Below are positions 1-8,388 of a stretch of DNA of 64,000 nucleotides, one piece after another; within the stretch, counting starts at the first letter, position 1; every line of letters begins with the position of its first letter. Source of the DNA: Alphaproteobacteria bacterium (GTDB taxonomy: Bacteria > Pseudomonadota > Alphaproteobacteria > Rs-D84); the NCBI GenBank assembly GCA_017505705.1, contig JAFVOS010000006.1, positions 1-64,000 of the forward strand. The letters are read 5' to 3'. Below the pieces are notes generated by a model that saw only the letters and a list, made by a program, of their open reading frames with translations, made no database searches and was not told where the DNA came from. Both the position numbers and the translations under genes were made by a program.

Positions 1-2273
1 GGTCTCGTTCGATGTTGTTCCCGACGTCGTTCCATTATAGTACTTTTTATACGTTCCGCCGGCGCACGAGCACGCATTCCACGCCGTCACAGATGCACAG
101 CCCGACGGTGTTGACCCATTGTTCTGCGTACACCCACGTGTTACGTTGGTATAGCATGAGTTAATCGAAGATGAACCAGCATCAGAATATGGGTATGCTG
201 TTGGACATGCTTGTTTCACGCCACCAGAACAGTAATATCCCGCTTCACATTGAGAACATGTGCCACTGCTGTTTTTATAGTATCCAGCGGTGGTGCAAGA
301 ATATGTCCAGCTGCCATATGACCAAGAACCACAGTTGCCAGAACCGGTACATGCCGATGATGATGTAGAACCAGCCGCACTGGTTGTACGATAACATGTG
401 CGTGATTTACTGCGTGTGCGTGTTCCACCAGTGACATTTTCTGTATCTGAACCTGTTTCTGTGAATGAAACACCAGAACATGCGGCGCACGATGAGCCTG
501 ATTTATAATAATTTGCGTTACATGCCCATGGACAGTTGCTTTCCACCGCATACATGGTTGATGGTGTTGAATAACTGGTATAATAAGAGTTTGTTGGTTT
601 ATTCGTACATGCGGTACAACTGGTATACCAATCGCCCCAATTCAATGGATCAGACGCATAATGCCCTGTTTTACATTGTGAATATTTACGGTATTTGTTG
701 CTGACAGGGCCTAATTCACAGGCATTCTGCTGTAAATATGATGTTGTTGTGTCATCACTAAAATTCCAGTTACACATACAATCTGAAGATTTAACAGCGT
801 GAGTGTAATCTGACCAGCTGCCGTTCGATAAACTGGTAATTGAAGATGGTGTTGGTGCACCAGATTTTACAGTTGTTGAGCATGATGCACGATGTGTACC
901 ACCGGTACAGAAATAACCCGAACCACACGCAGAACACGATGTTTGTCCTGTTGATGAATTATATGTTCCTGGTGAGCAGTATGTGCGTCCCTGAACCCCA
1001 CCGTTATATGTCCATGTGCCACCGGGACACGCATAGCCAGCTTCACATGTTGCACATGTTGTTCCATTTAAATACTTACCCGCAGAACAAGAATAGGTTG
1101 CCGCATAACAATCACTTGACGCGTCCGACCCCGCCGCAGAAGTATAACCTGTGCCACACGATGTACGTTTACCTGTTGACCCATAATAAACCGTTGCTGA
1201 TGGACAATAATAACCCGCAGTACATGTTGATTGGGTACTGCTATTTTCCGTTGCGATATATTTACCCGCAGTGGTTGTCAGATAACAGTCAGTCGCAGTG
1301 TCCGAACCTGCTACAGACGAACCGTACCCCGTTGGACATGCTGTGCGTCCTTGAACGCCGCCGTTATAGGTCCATGAACCACCGGGACAGAAATATCCGG
1401 CAGTACACGTTGTACACGACGTACCATTCAAATACTGTCCCGCAGAACAAGAATAGGTTGCCGCATAACAATCACTTGACGCATCCGACCCCGCCGCAGA
1501 AGTATAACCTGTGCTACACGATGTGCGTGTTCCTGTTGAACCATAATAAACCGTTGCTGATGGACAATAATAACCCGCAGTACATGTTGATTGGGTGCCG
1601 CTATTTGCAGTTGCGATATATTTACCCGCAGTGGTTGTCAGATAACAGTCAGTCGCAGCGTCCGAACCAGATGCCGATGAACCGTACCCCGTTGGACATG
1701 CTGTTGCACTGCCTGAACCTTCTGGACAGTATGAACCTGCTGGACAGGTTGTACGTTTACCTGTTGACCCATAGGAAATATTAGTTGCGGGACAATAATA
1801 ACCCGCAGTACATGTTGATTGTGTACTGCTATTTGCAGTTGCGATATATTTACCCGCAGTTGTTGTACCATTACAGTCCGCCGCTTCGTCCGATCCCGCT
1901 GCAGATGTTGTATAGAACGACCCCAGTGATGTACACGCTGTTACCCCAGTAGAACCAGCAGGACAATAGCCGTTTTTTGTACACGTAGTACAACTGGAAG
2001 AGCTTGTCCCACCAGTAGAAGAACGATATGTCCCCGCGGGACAATTTTGTGCATTGGCTGTGCCACCGGTGCAATATTTTCCCTTGGGGCATATTGTACA
2101 CGCATTACCAGCCTGGGCGGTGCCGTTATATGACCCATTGTATGTCATATAATATCCCTTTGCACATGATGTATATCGCTTGGTAGCGCAAGTATACCCC
2201 GCCGCATCCGCAACAGTGGTGCCCAGTAACAGAAATACAATAGAGAAAAGAAAGTGGTCGTTTAAATTCGACA
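1..2273 (-). CDS. Giant Cys-rich exported repeat protein, partial, currently without a start codon
   Basis: A single minus-strand frame runs unbroken from 2313 to base 1, so the C-terminus lies outside the window. It encodes a hydrophobic signal-peptide core (FLFSIVFLLLG, then VADA/AG cleavage) followed by more than 700 residues rich in Cys, Thr, Ser, Gly and Tyr, with recurring CTAGYYCP- and GSTGxRTSC-like motifs. A 360-bp (120-residue) unit is repeated: 1081-1350 matches 1441-1710 closely and a further partial copy lies near 1801. In the present DNA arrangement an in-frame TAA lies at 2314-2316 and there is no ATG or ribosome site before the signal peptide; both are supplied if segment 2274-2327 is inverted. 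Function is unknown; a surface adhesin or coat-like protein is inference. The short methionine-started frames overlapping it are shadows. Confidence 0.8.
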
Positions 2274-2360
2274 GCAATAAGGGGGAGCTTATGTCGCAGA
2301 AATCTGGGTTTTTTTATGTCAAACGATTGCCGAAAAAAATCCACCAATTGGATTAGGCAG
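2254..2360. repeat. Invertible start-codon switch (locus A): inverted repeats around a 54-bp segment
   Basis: The right repeat (2328-2360) belongs to the 33-base family also found at 11050, 26639 and 29693. The left partner (2254-2273) matches its reverse complement at 13 of 20 positions. The 54 bp between them carry GGGGGAG followed by ATG (2291-2293) on the plus strand, pointing away from the minus-strand gene and now making only a 21-codon peptide. If the segment is inverted, this ATG reads 12 codons and continues in frame into the repeat-protein gene, completing its signal peptide. As drawn the gene is OFF. Confidence 0.75.
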
Positions 2361-2385
2361 GGTATAATTGCCCTACACACCAGGG

Positions 2386-2414
2386 ATTATAGGCATTATA
2401 TCTGTTTTACACAA
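2386..2414 (-). promoter_or_regulatory. Sigma70-like promoter outside the locus A switch
   Basis: On the minus strand TTGTGT (2409-2414) is followed after 17 bp by a perfect TATAAT (2386-2391). It lies just outside the right repeat and reads through the invertible segment toward the Cys-rich gene. The promoter would therefore be fixed while the switch controls translation. Confidence 0.55.
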
Positions 2415-2481
2415 GTGAAAAATAGACGTTTTTTTGGGGATGGGCAAAAAAATTAAATTCTTAAAAAAAAGGATAAAAAAT

Positions 2482-2709
2482 ATGAATAAAATCTATGCTT
2501 TTTTGTTTCTTGGGCTTGTTATATGGGCGGCATATTGTGCCGGGGGCCGATGGGCGTATCAAAAATGCCAGGCAGAATATTCACGCAATGTGTCCGAAAT
2601 GCAATCCGATACTGTATATATAAAGGAGAAAGTAAATGAAGAAAGTTTTAATACTGGGGCTGATGATATTCGTCACGTCTTGCGCAAAAAATACACAATC
2701 GCCGAATAA
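2482..2709 (+). CDS. Small membrane-anchored protein, i-spanin (Rz)-like
   Basis: A 75-residue protein. One N-terminal hydrophobic segment (about residues 5-20, FLFLGLVIWAAYCAGG) is followed by a charged periplasmic part, the architecture of an inner-membrane spanin subunit. The start at 2482 is preferred over upstream TTG/ATG codons because AAGGAT sits about 9 bases upstream. The last 74 bases overlap the next gene in another frame, the arrangement typical of Rz/Rz1 lysis gene pairs. No holin, endolysin or other phage gene is nearby, so this is a lone pair: prophage remnant or domesticated. The assignment is by architecture, not by strong sequence motif. Confidence 0.55.
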   Translation: MNKIYAFLFLGLVIWAAYCAGGRWAYQKCQAEYSRNVSEMQSDTVYIKEKVNEESFNTGADDIRHVLRKKYTIAE

Positions 2710-2842
2710 TGTGTGTGTGCCACTGGTGTGCCAGCCAATTTTTGGGCGGGCAGGGGACTGGGATTTAATCAGTGATGATTTGGCACGTAATATTTATCGG
2801 CACAATCGTATGTGCGAAGAATTAATCAATCGTGCGCAATGA
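2636..2842 (+). CDS. Small lipoprotein, o-spanin (Rz1)-like
   Basis: A 68-residue protein. A short signal peptide ends in a lipobox (LMIFVTSC; the Cys is at residue 16), so it is probably an outer-membrane lipoprotein. The mature part has two more Cys (CVPLVC) and a C-terminal SDDLARNIYRHNRMCEEL helix that resembles the tail of outer-membrane spanins. It begins inside the preceding gene in a different frame, preceded by AAAGGAGAAAG. The 3' end overlaps the convergent ureohydrolase gene by 17 bases. With its partner it could bridge inner and outer membranes; function is inferred from gene architecture. Confidence 0.55.
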   Translation: MKKVLILGLMIFVTSCAKNTQSPNNVCVPLVCQPIFGRAGDWDLISDDLARNIYRHNRMCEELINRAQ

Positions 2843-3662
2843 TGTTTATTAAGTCATAGGCAACCTTGGCCGATTCGGTGTTGCCAGATGGTGCGTATTC
2901 GACGAATTCAAAGCTGTCTGCGTCGCTGAATTTATGCAAAAAATAACGTACGGCGTCCAGGCTTAGACCGTTGGGTTCTGGAACCCATACATCTGGAAAA
3001 AGATGCGGATCAATCGCATCAAAGTCAAATGATACAACGTACGGACGAGAACCGATTCGTTTCTTTATTTCATCAACCGCCGTTGCCCAGGTGTCTGGTG
3101 TCTGTAATTCTGGGGCGGTGCGAATGTATATGTTTTGGGATTTTGCATATGATATCTCGGATTCTTCGTATGAACGGGTGCCCAAATAAAATAAATTTTT
3201 TGATTGTAATGCAGGGCATTTTGTCTGTAATCCCAACCAGCGTTTGTCGCCATCGCCCAGCAAAGCACGTACATTCGTGCCATGTGGTGCGCCAGATGCC
3301 TGGGCGATAGATGTTTCAGGTGTATGAATGTCCAGGTGGGCATCAATATATACCAAACATAAATCCTTGCTTGGGTTGCGATCCGCCAGTGCCGCAAAAT
3401 GACCGAAATTTACAGAATGGTCCCCACCAATCAATATATGACGTGTTTCTGGGGTTGCCTTGTATATCTTTTGCTGAACCTGAAATGCGTCGCCAAAACG
3501 ATCCTGGGCGCAGGTTTCAGGGGTGATATTGTCGGCGGCAATTATTGTCCAGTCTGCGTCTGGAAACATTTTGCGAATCGCCCCAGGGGCCAGCGCAGGA
3601 CCACCATTGCGTATCATAGCAGTTGCACCACGTGAATATTCTACACCCATAAAATCAATCAT
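2826..3662 (-). CDS. Ureohydrolase (arginase/agmatinase/formimidoylglutamase family)
   Basis: A 278-residue protein of the binuclear-manganese ureohydrolase family. The metal-binding motifs are visible in order: GGDHSVNFG, DAHLDIHTP and SFDFDAIDP. These enzymes hydrolyse guanidino groups (arginine, agmatine or formimidoylglutamate) and release urea or a related product. The substrate cannot be fixed from the sequence. The start is the ATG at 3660-3662, giving MIDFMGVEYS; an upstream in-frame extension would lie inside the previous gene. It overlaps the upstream exported-protein gene by 8 bases, so the two are probably co-transcribed and translationally coupled, although their functions have no obvious link. 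Confidence 0.85.
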   Translation of the reverse strand: MIDFMGVEYSRGATAMIRNGGPALAPGAIRKMFPDADWTIIAADNITPETCAQDRFGDAFQVQQKIYKATPETRHILIGGDHSVNFGHFAALADRNPSKDLCLVYIDAHLDIHTPETSIAQASGAPHGTNVRALLGDGDKRWLGLQTKCPALQSKNLFYLGTRSYEESEISYAKSQNIYIRTAPELQTPDTWATAVDEIKKRIGSRPYVVSFDFDAIDPHLFPDVWVPEPNGLSLDAVRYFLHKFSDADSFEFVEYAPSGNTESAKVAYDLINIIAHD

Positions 3663-4635
3663 TGTAATACCCCACAATACTTTCGGCGGCGTTCTTGATG
3701 CGCTGCAATGATTGTTCGTATATTGCGCAGTCACGTGCAATCTCGGACCGATATGCGTCACGCAAATTAGACGCCATGTAATTACAGTTGTTTAAATGCT
3801 GAACACAATACTGGTGCCCCATTGCAAATGCATTTTGACCACGTGCCGTACTTTCCATGCCAGCCCAGTCAATGTCAAGGGCAGATTCCAAATTTGTCCA
3901 TGAGTTTTCGCCAGTTGTATAATTGCCAACCGTTTCCATCCAGTATTCATTCATTTCTGCGTCAGACCACTGTGGTGTGGATTTGATGGTGGCAATTTGC
4001 ATAATCAACTTTTCAATTGCAGGTTGATATTGGGCGTCGATTTGTGACAGTTTTGCACTGCAATAGCAGCGATTGTACGCCGTATCTTCACGCAGGCAAT
4101 ACATGTTCATGCATTCTGTGTAATCGGCCATGCAGCGTGATGATGATACAGGTGTTGATACATTTGTTGATGCAGCAGCCCGATTGACGTATTCGCTGTT
4201 CAGGCGACTGTTGTTGCGGGCGGGCTGAATATTTGTGCGGGTGTTCGTCGCACGACGTGCGATAACACGACGCTGTGGTTGGGTTTGATTTTGTGTCATT
4301 TGTGGTCGTGGACCATATTGTGTCGGTGCAGTGGTGGTTGCAGTGGCACCAGCACGTGCAGTATTTGCGCCACGACGGGGAACAACACGACGATTCGATG
4401 TCGACGAAGACAGTTGTTTAGTCTTTACAACAACGTCCATTGGGTTAGTTGATTGAGATATCGTGACACCGGGATTCAGGTCTGTGCGCATCTGGTTGTT
4501 CATATATGGATACATATAATTGTATGTGTCACGCTTGATATATTGTGATGATGCGTGCGGCATGGTTGATGGGGCCGCCATCGCCGAAGATACGATTATG
4601 CTGAATGAAATAAAAAGATATTTATATGTACTCAT
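3655..4635 (-). CDS. Exported protein with Cx6Cx4Cx9CxC module
   Basis: A 326-residue protein, function not recognised. An N-terminal signal peptide (hydrophobic FISFSIIVSSAMA) is followed by a long low-complexity Thr/Arg/Gln/Asn region to about residue 165. Then comes a five-Cys motif (RCMADYTECMNMYC...NRCYCS) and a helical C-terminal part with further Cys (YCVQHLNNCNY, RDCAIYEQ). The same Cys spacing occurs in the 893-residue protein at 46145-48826. The last 8 bases overlap the ureohydrolase gene. Probably periplasmic or surface located. Confidence 0.8.
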   Translation of the reverse strand: MSTYKYLFISFSIIVSSAMAAPSTMPHASSQYIKRDTYNYMYPYMNNQMRTDLNPGVTISQSTNPMDVVVKTKQLSSSTSNRRVVPRRGANTARAGATATTTAPTQYGPRPQMTQNQTQPQRRVIARRATNTRTNIQPARNNSRLNSEYVNRAAASTNVSTPVSSSRCMADYTECMNMYCLREDTAYNRCYCSAKLSQIDAQYQPAIEKLIMQIATIKSTPQWSDAEMNEYWMETVGNYTTGENSWTNLESALDIDWAGMESTARGQNAFAMGHQYCVQHLNNCNYMASNLRDAYRSEIARDCAIYEQSLQRIKNAAESIVGYYND

Positions 4636-4732
4636 TTATACATATATTAGGAAGTTTCACAAAACCAAACAAGTATATTTTTTATATAAAAATTTGCATT
4701 TTAAAAAAATGTTGTTATAATGGGCTTCGTTT

Positions 4733-4809
4733 CGGGGCGTAGCTCAGTCTGGTAGAGTGCTTGCTTTGGGAGCAAGATGTCGCACGTTCGAATCGTGTCG
4801 CCCCGACCA
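4733..4809 (+). tRNA. tRNA-Pro (anticodon TGG)
   Basis: A 77-base cloverleaf with acceptor CGGGGCG/CGCCCCG, anticodon arm CTTGC-TTTGGGA-GCAAG, T-loop TTCGAAT and encoded CCA. Confidence 0.95.
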
Positions 4810-4820
4810 GAATAAATAAA

Positions 4821-4846
4821 AACACCGTCATGCGACGGTGTTTTTT
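4821..4846 (+). terminator. Terminator after tRNA-Pro
   Basis: AACACCGTC-ATGC-GACGGTGTT followed by T's. It sits between the tRNA and the convergent HTH gene. Confidence 0.75.
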
Positions 4847-4858
4847 GTTGTTATTATA

Positions 4859-5110
4859 CTAATGCAGGCCGGGTTGTTTTGCGTTTGGTGCAAAGTACTT
4901 TATGAAATCGTTCAAAGAACAACCTGTTGCATTCAATATTTTAGCAATGCTGTTTGTTGATGGCCAGCGTGGTTGGCCATATTTTGACCAGCGCTTGCTT
5001 TTGTTAAATGTCGTTGGATCCAGACCGCTGTATTTTGCCAGACCAGAACACGACATGTTATGTAAGCTTGCAAAGTTATCAATTGCATACCAAACATCAC
5101 TGTGTGTCAT
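4859..5110 (-). CDS. Small HTH protein resembling the N-terminal domain of CI/LexA-like (S24) regulators
   Basis: An 83-residue protein made almost entirely of one helix-turn-helix domain: SGLAKYSGLDPTTFNKSKRW, then WPSTNSIAKILNATG. This is the DNA-binding half of the alphaproteobacterial CI-like repressors, which normally carry a C-terminal S24 autopeptidase domain. Here the protein stops shortly after the HTH (NDFIKYFAPN), so it has no cleavage domain. Either it is a naturally short Cro-like regulator or a truncated one. Divergent from the LysR-type gene at 5360, with about 250 bp between them. Confidence 0.7.
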   Translation of the reverse strand: MTHSDVWYAIDNFASLHNMSCSGLAKYSGLDPTTFNKSKRWSKYGQPRWPSTNSIAKILNATGCSLNDFIKYFAPNAKQPGLH

Positions 5111-5359
5111 TTTAAATCTCCTTGGTTTTGTTGTTTAGGTACGCATTCATTATATAATAGGTTTTTTTACTATCTTTTATCCTGTTTTTATGTAAAATTA
5201 TGTATAAAAATGGGATATCTTCTAAAGAACTGGCGATTTTCTAAGACTTTTTTTCTAGTGTAATAGAAAAACAAAGTTTTTTTTCCTGGTTCAGATAAGA
5301 ATATTTTCCTTAACAAAAGACGCATCTGATTTACCTGATATAAGAATAAAGGGGGTGTT

Positions 5360-6265
5360 ATGGCGACAATAAAGGCAAAAACGGCGTTTTTAAGAGAATT
5401 ATTAGCATTGAAAGAGGTTATTGATATTGGCCAAATTCATGCAGCAGCAGAAAGAAATGGAATAAAACATTCTAATTTTTCTAAGATGATTACAGATTTG
5501 GAAACAAAATTTAAAACCAGATTACTGATTCGTAGTTCTTCGGGAAGCGTTCCAACAAATACCACACGACAATTATACGCAGATATTGAAAGTATTTCAA
5601 ATGCACTGGATAATATTATTACTAACCTGACGGGGCCCGAAGAACTGACAGGATACATTTCGATATGGACAGAAGAAGGGTTCGCAGGCAGCTTGTTGTT
5701 TTCAGAATTAACTAAATTGTACGCAAAGCACCCCAAAATACGATTGGACATTTTAACGAATCGGCACATGAATATGTCGAATCCAGATATAACAATTATG
5801 GATATACGGTCTTTGAACAAGATTCCAGGAACAAAGCCGTTGTTTAAATTCAAGACCAAGGTGAAATTTTATGCCAGTCCGGACTATTTGCAAAAGCGTG
5901 GCGTGCCACGTGATATTGAAGATATGCTGGAAAATTATGATTTGTGTATGCGACAGAAATTCTTGGAACTGCCAGAATGTAATTTTGTTTTAAAAAGGGC
6001 AAAAAAATTAAATACAACAGCAGATTCTGCGTCTATTATTTATCAGCTGGTGTGTGATGGGGCCGGGATAGCGTTGATGCCGGAATGGTGTACGATGAAA
6101 AATGCCAAATTGGTTGAGGTGCCAAATATCGATTTCGATTATGAATATGTTTTGTCCGGAATTAGTAATCCGTTAACTGCAAAAAGCCCCAAGGTTCAGG
6201 CGTTTTTAGAGTTCTTTTATGAATTTTGCCAGCAATATGATATTCCGCTGGAAATGTTTGAATAA
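5360..6265 (+). CDS. LysR-family transcriptional regulator
   Basis: A 301-residue protein, typical LysR length. An N-terminal winged HTH (about residues 1-65; AAAERNGIKHSNFSKMITDLE) is followed by a substrate-binding domain with the LysR pattern (ISIWTEEGFAGSLLF; CDGAGIALMPEW). The ligand is unknown. The ATG at 5360 is preceded by AAAGGGGG. It stands upstream of argS without an obvious shared promoter (70-base gap). The intergenic region at 5111-5359 is very AT-rich and probably holds divergent promoters for this gene and the HTH gene at 4859. Confidence 0.8.
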   Translation: MATIKAKTAFLRELLALKEVIDIGQIHAAAERNGIKHSNFSKMITDLETKFKTRLLIRSSSGSVPTNTTRQLYADIESISNALDNIITNLTGPEELTGYISIWTEEGFAGSLLFSELTKLYAKHPKIRLDILTNRHMNMSNPDITIMDIRSLNKIPGTKPLFKFKTKVKFYASPDYLQKRGVPRDIEDMLENYDLCMRQKFLELPECNFVLKRAKKLNTTADSASIIYQLVCDGAGIALMPEWCTMKNAKLVEVPNIDFDYEYVLSGISNPLTAKSPKVQAFLEFFYEFCQQYDIPLEMFE

Positions 6266-6335
6266 AAAATTTAAAACGTTGAATGTTGGGATTTTGTAGG
6301 CTATTATTGTCGGGTCAAAATAATAGGATAGTGTC

Positions 6336-8024
6336 ATGAATGTATATAAATTTTTGTCTAATAGTATTAAGAAAAAATTGGCAGAGGTATCTGAATTGCG
6401 GGATTCTTTGCCAGAAGATATCGCAATAGAAACACCAAAAATTCGAGATTTTGGTGATTTTTCGACAAATATTGCAATGATGTTGGCACGTCCTTTGAAA
6501 AAATCGCCACGTGATATTGCGGATATGATTGTGCCGCATCTGCAGGCGTTGGATTTTGTTGAAAATGTGTCTGTGGCAGGGCCGGGATTTATTAATATTA
6601 AATTAAAAAATGATATTCTGTTGAATCCAGAAAAATATGATGTGGCAAGTGATGCCAAGGATAGCTTGACCATTGATATGGATTACGGCAGCTATAATAT
6701 CGGCAAGGCGTTGCATATTGGACATTTGCGCACCACCGTTGTTGGTGATACCTTTAATCGTATTGCACGTTTTTTGGGGCATAAGACCAAGTCTTATAAT
6801 CATATGGGAGATTGGGGGCGTCCAATGGGACTGATTATTGCGTGGATATTGGAATATGGAATGCCAAAAAATGCAGATGATATTAACGCAATGTACCCTG
6901 CGTCGTCTGCACGTGCCAAAGAAGACAAAGAATGGTTGGAACGTGCACAGCGTGTGACGGTTGATTTGCAAAATGGAAACCAGGAGTACCTGGATATTTA
7001 TAATGAATTTGCACCAATGTCACTGGGGCAGATTTCTGAAATTTTGGTGCGTTTAAATATCTTGCCGTTTGATGAAAACAAAGGCGAACGATTGGTTGCG
7101 GAATATGTGCCGAATGTGCAAAAGATTTTAGAAGAAAGAAATTTGATTGTGCACGATGATGGTGCTGATATTATTCCTGTGAAACTGGAATCAGATACGG
7201 CTCCAATGCCGCCGGTTTTATGGCGATCCAGTACAGGGGCACAAACATACGCAGCAGCGGATTTAGCGGCAATTTATTATCGTACAACAACAGATAATCC
7301 GAATGATATTGTGTATTTTACAGACAGTCGTCAAAATCTGCACTTTACGCAAGTATTTCGTGCGGCAAAGATGGCCGGCATGGATTCGGCAAATTTGCAA
7401 CACATTGGTTTTGGTACAATTACAGGGGCGGACGGAAAGCCGTTTAAGACACGTGATGGTGATGTGCCCAGTTTGCATAATATGATGGATATGGTGGCAG
7501 AATCTGTTCGTGTACGTGCCCAGGAAGCTGGTAAAGAATTATCTGATGAAACAGTTGAAATGATTGCGCTGGCTGCGCTGAAGTTTAATGATTTGATGCA
7601 TGACGTTAAATCAGACTATGTTTTTGATGTTGATTCAGTGACGCAGTTCGAAGGACGTACAGGGCCATACATTTTGTATACAGCGGTTCGTTTGAATTCA
7701 GTTGTAAAAAAAGCGAGTGCTATGAATGTTGCGGCGGTGTGTGGTGATGATTTAATGGGTGAAGAACGCAATTTGTTGTTGCGACTGATGGACTTTGAAC
7801 GTGTGCTGGAAAATGCATTTGCACGTCGTGCAACAGATTTGTTGGCAAACTATACATATGATCTGGCCCAGGATATTAATACATTCTATCATCATTGCCC
7901 GATTTTACGTGATGATGTGCCAAATAATGTAAAACAATCCAGATTACATATTGTAAATATGGCACGTGAAACATTGTTGCAGGCAATTGATTTAATGGGA
8001 CTGCGTGTGCCAGAATCAATGTAA
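6336..8024 (+). CDS. argS: Arginyl-tRNA synthetase
   Basis: A 562-residue class I aminoacyl-tRNA synthetase that charges tRNA-Arg with arginine in the cytoplasm. The N-terminal additional domain (FGDFSTNIAMMLA) is followed by the ATP-binding HIGH signature (ALHIGHLRTT), the GDWGRPMG motif, a long catalytic region and the C-terminal anticodon-binding DALR-type domain (GPYILYTAVRLNS). Length is close to the family's usual 550-590 residues. A strong hairpin follows the stop codon, so it is probably transcribed alone. Confidence 0.95.
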   Translation: MNVYKFLSNSIKKKLAEVSELRDSLPEDIAIETPKIRDFGDFSTNIAMMLARPLKKSPRDIADMIVPHLQALDFVENVSVAGPGFINIKLKNDILLNPEKYDVASDAKDSLTIDMDYGSYNIGKALHIGHLRTTVVGDTFNRIARFLGHKTKSYNHMGDWGRPMGLIIAWILEYGMPKNADDINAMYPASSARAKEDKEWLERAQRVTVDLQNGNQEYLDIYNEFAPMSLGQISEILVRLNILPFDENKGERLVAEYVPNVQKILEERNLIVHDDGADIIPVKLESDTAPMPPVLWRSSTGAQTYAAADLAAIYYRTTTDNPNDIVYFTDSRQNLHFTQVFRAAKMAGMDSANLQHIGFGTITGADGKPFKTRDGDVPSLHNMMDMVAESVRVRAQEAGKELSDETVEMIALAALKFNDLMHDVKSDYVFDVDSVTQFEGRTGPYILYTAVRLNSVVKKASAMNVAAVCGDDLMGEERNLLLRLMDFERVLENAFARRATDLLANYTYDLAQDINTFYHHCPILRDDVPNNVKQSRLHIVNMARETLLQAIDLMGLRVPESM

Positions 8025-8043
8025 TTTTATCTGAATTTATATT

Positions 8044-8078
8044 GAAATTTCGGGCGGATTTATTCCGCCTGAAAATTT
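8044..8078 (+). terminator. Terminator of argS
   Basis: TTTCGGGCGGA-TTTAT-TCCGCCTGAAA, an 11-bp stem with one G-U pair, 20 bases after the argS stop. Confidence 0.65.
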
Positions 8079-8254
8079 GTACTTTTTTCACATTGCATTT
8101 TTTATTTGTATCTGTAACAATAGGATAAGAATACAAAGGGATTTGTGTTCGGGGCCATCAAAAAGCTCATAAAGACCGGTGCGATATTGCATCGTAATCC
8201 GCATTCGCGGTGCCATATTGCGCCGTTATGATTTGCCACCTGACAATATTTTCT

Positions 8255-8388
8255 GTCGGGGAACTGTTGATGTATGCAATACGCGGCGTACAAGCGAAAG
8301 ATCAACAGGGTCATCGTCTTTATGATTTTTTGAATTCCCCGACCGCCTGAATTCCTGGCGGTTTTATTGATTCAAAGGTGGGGGAATT
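8255..8388 (+). promoter_or_regulatory. Structured leader, candidate cis-regulatory RNA before the repeat-protein gene
   Basis: Nested pairings are perfect: GTCGGGGAA (8255-8263) with TTCCCCGAC (8335-8343), and inside it CTGTTGAT (8264-8271) with ATCAACAG (8301-8308). An intrinsic-terminator-like hairpin CCGCC...GGCGG plus TTTT follows (8344-8365). AATTCCCC (8333-8340) can instead pair with GGGGAATT (8381-8388), which covers the ribosome-binding region right before the ATG at 8389. These pairings are mutually exclusive, as in riboswitches or attenuators. No known class was recognised. The rest of 8079-8254 has further GC-rich short pairings and no convincing gene. Confidence 0.45.

Noticed and set aside
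171-2138. Several open frames on both strands over 171-2138 that could be read as separate small proteins
   Set aside because: They are out-of-frame shadows of the one long minus-strand Cys-rich frame, which has a signal peptide and consistent repeat units.
8102-8314. A 70-residue minus-strand protein
   Set aside because: No clear ribosome site; the DNA forms nested perfect stems better explained as a structured plus-strand leader.
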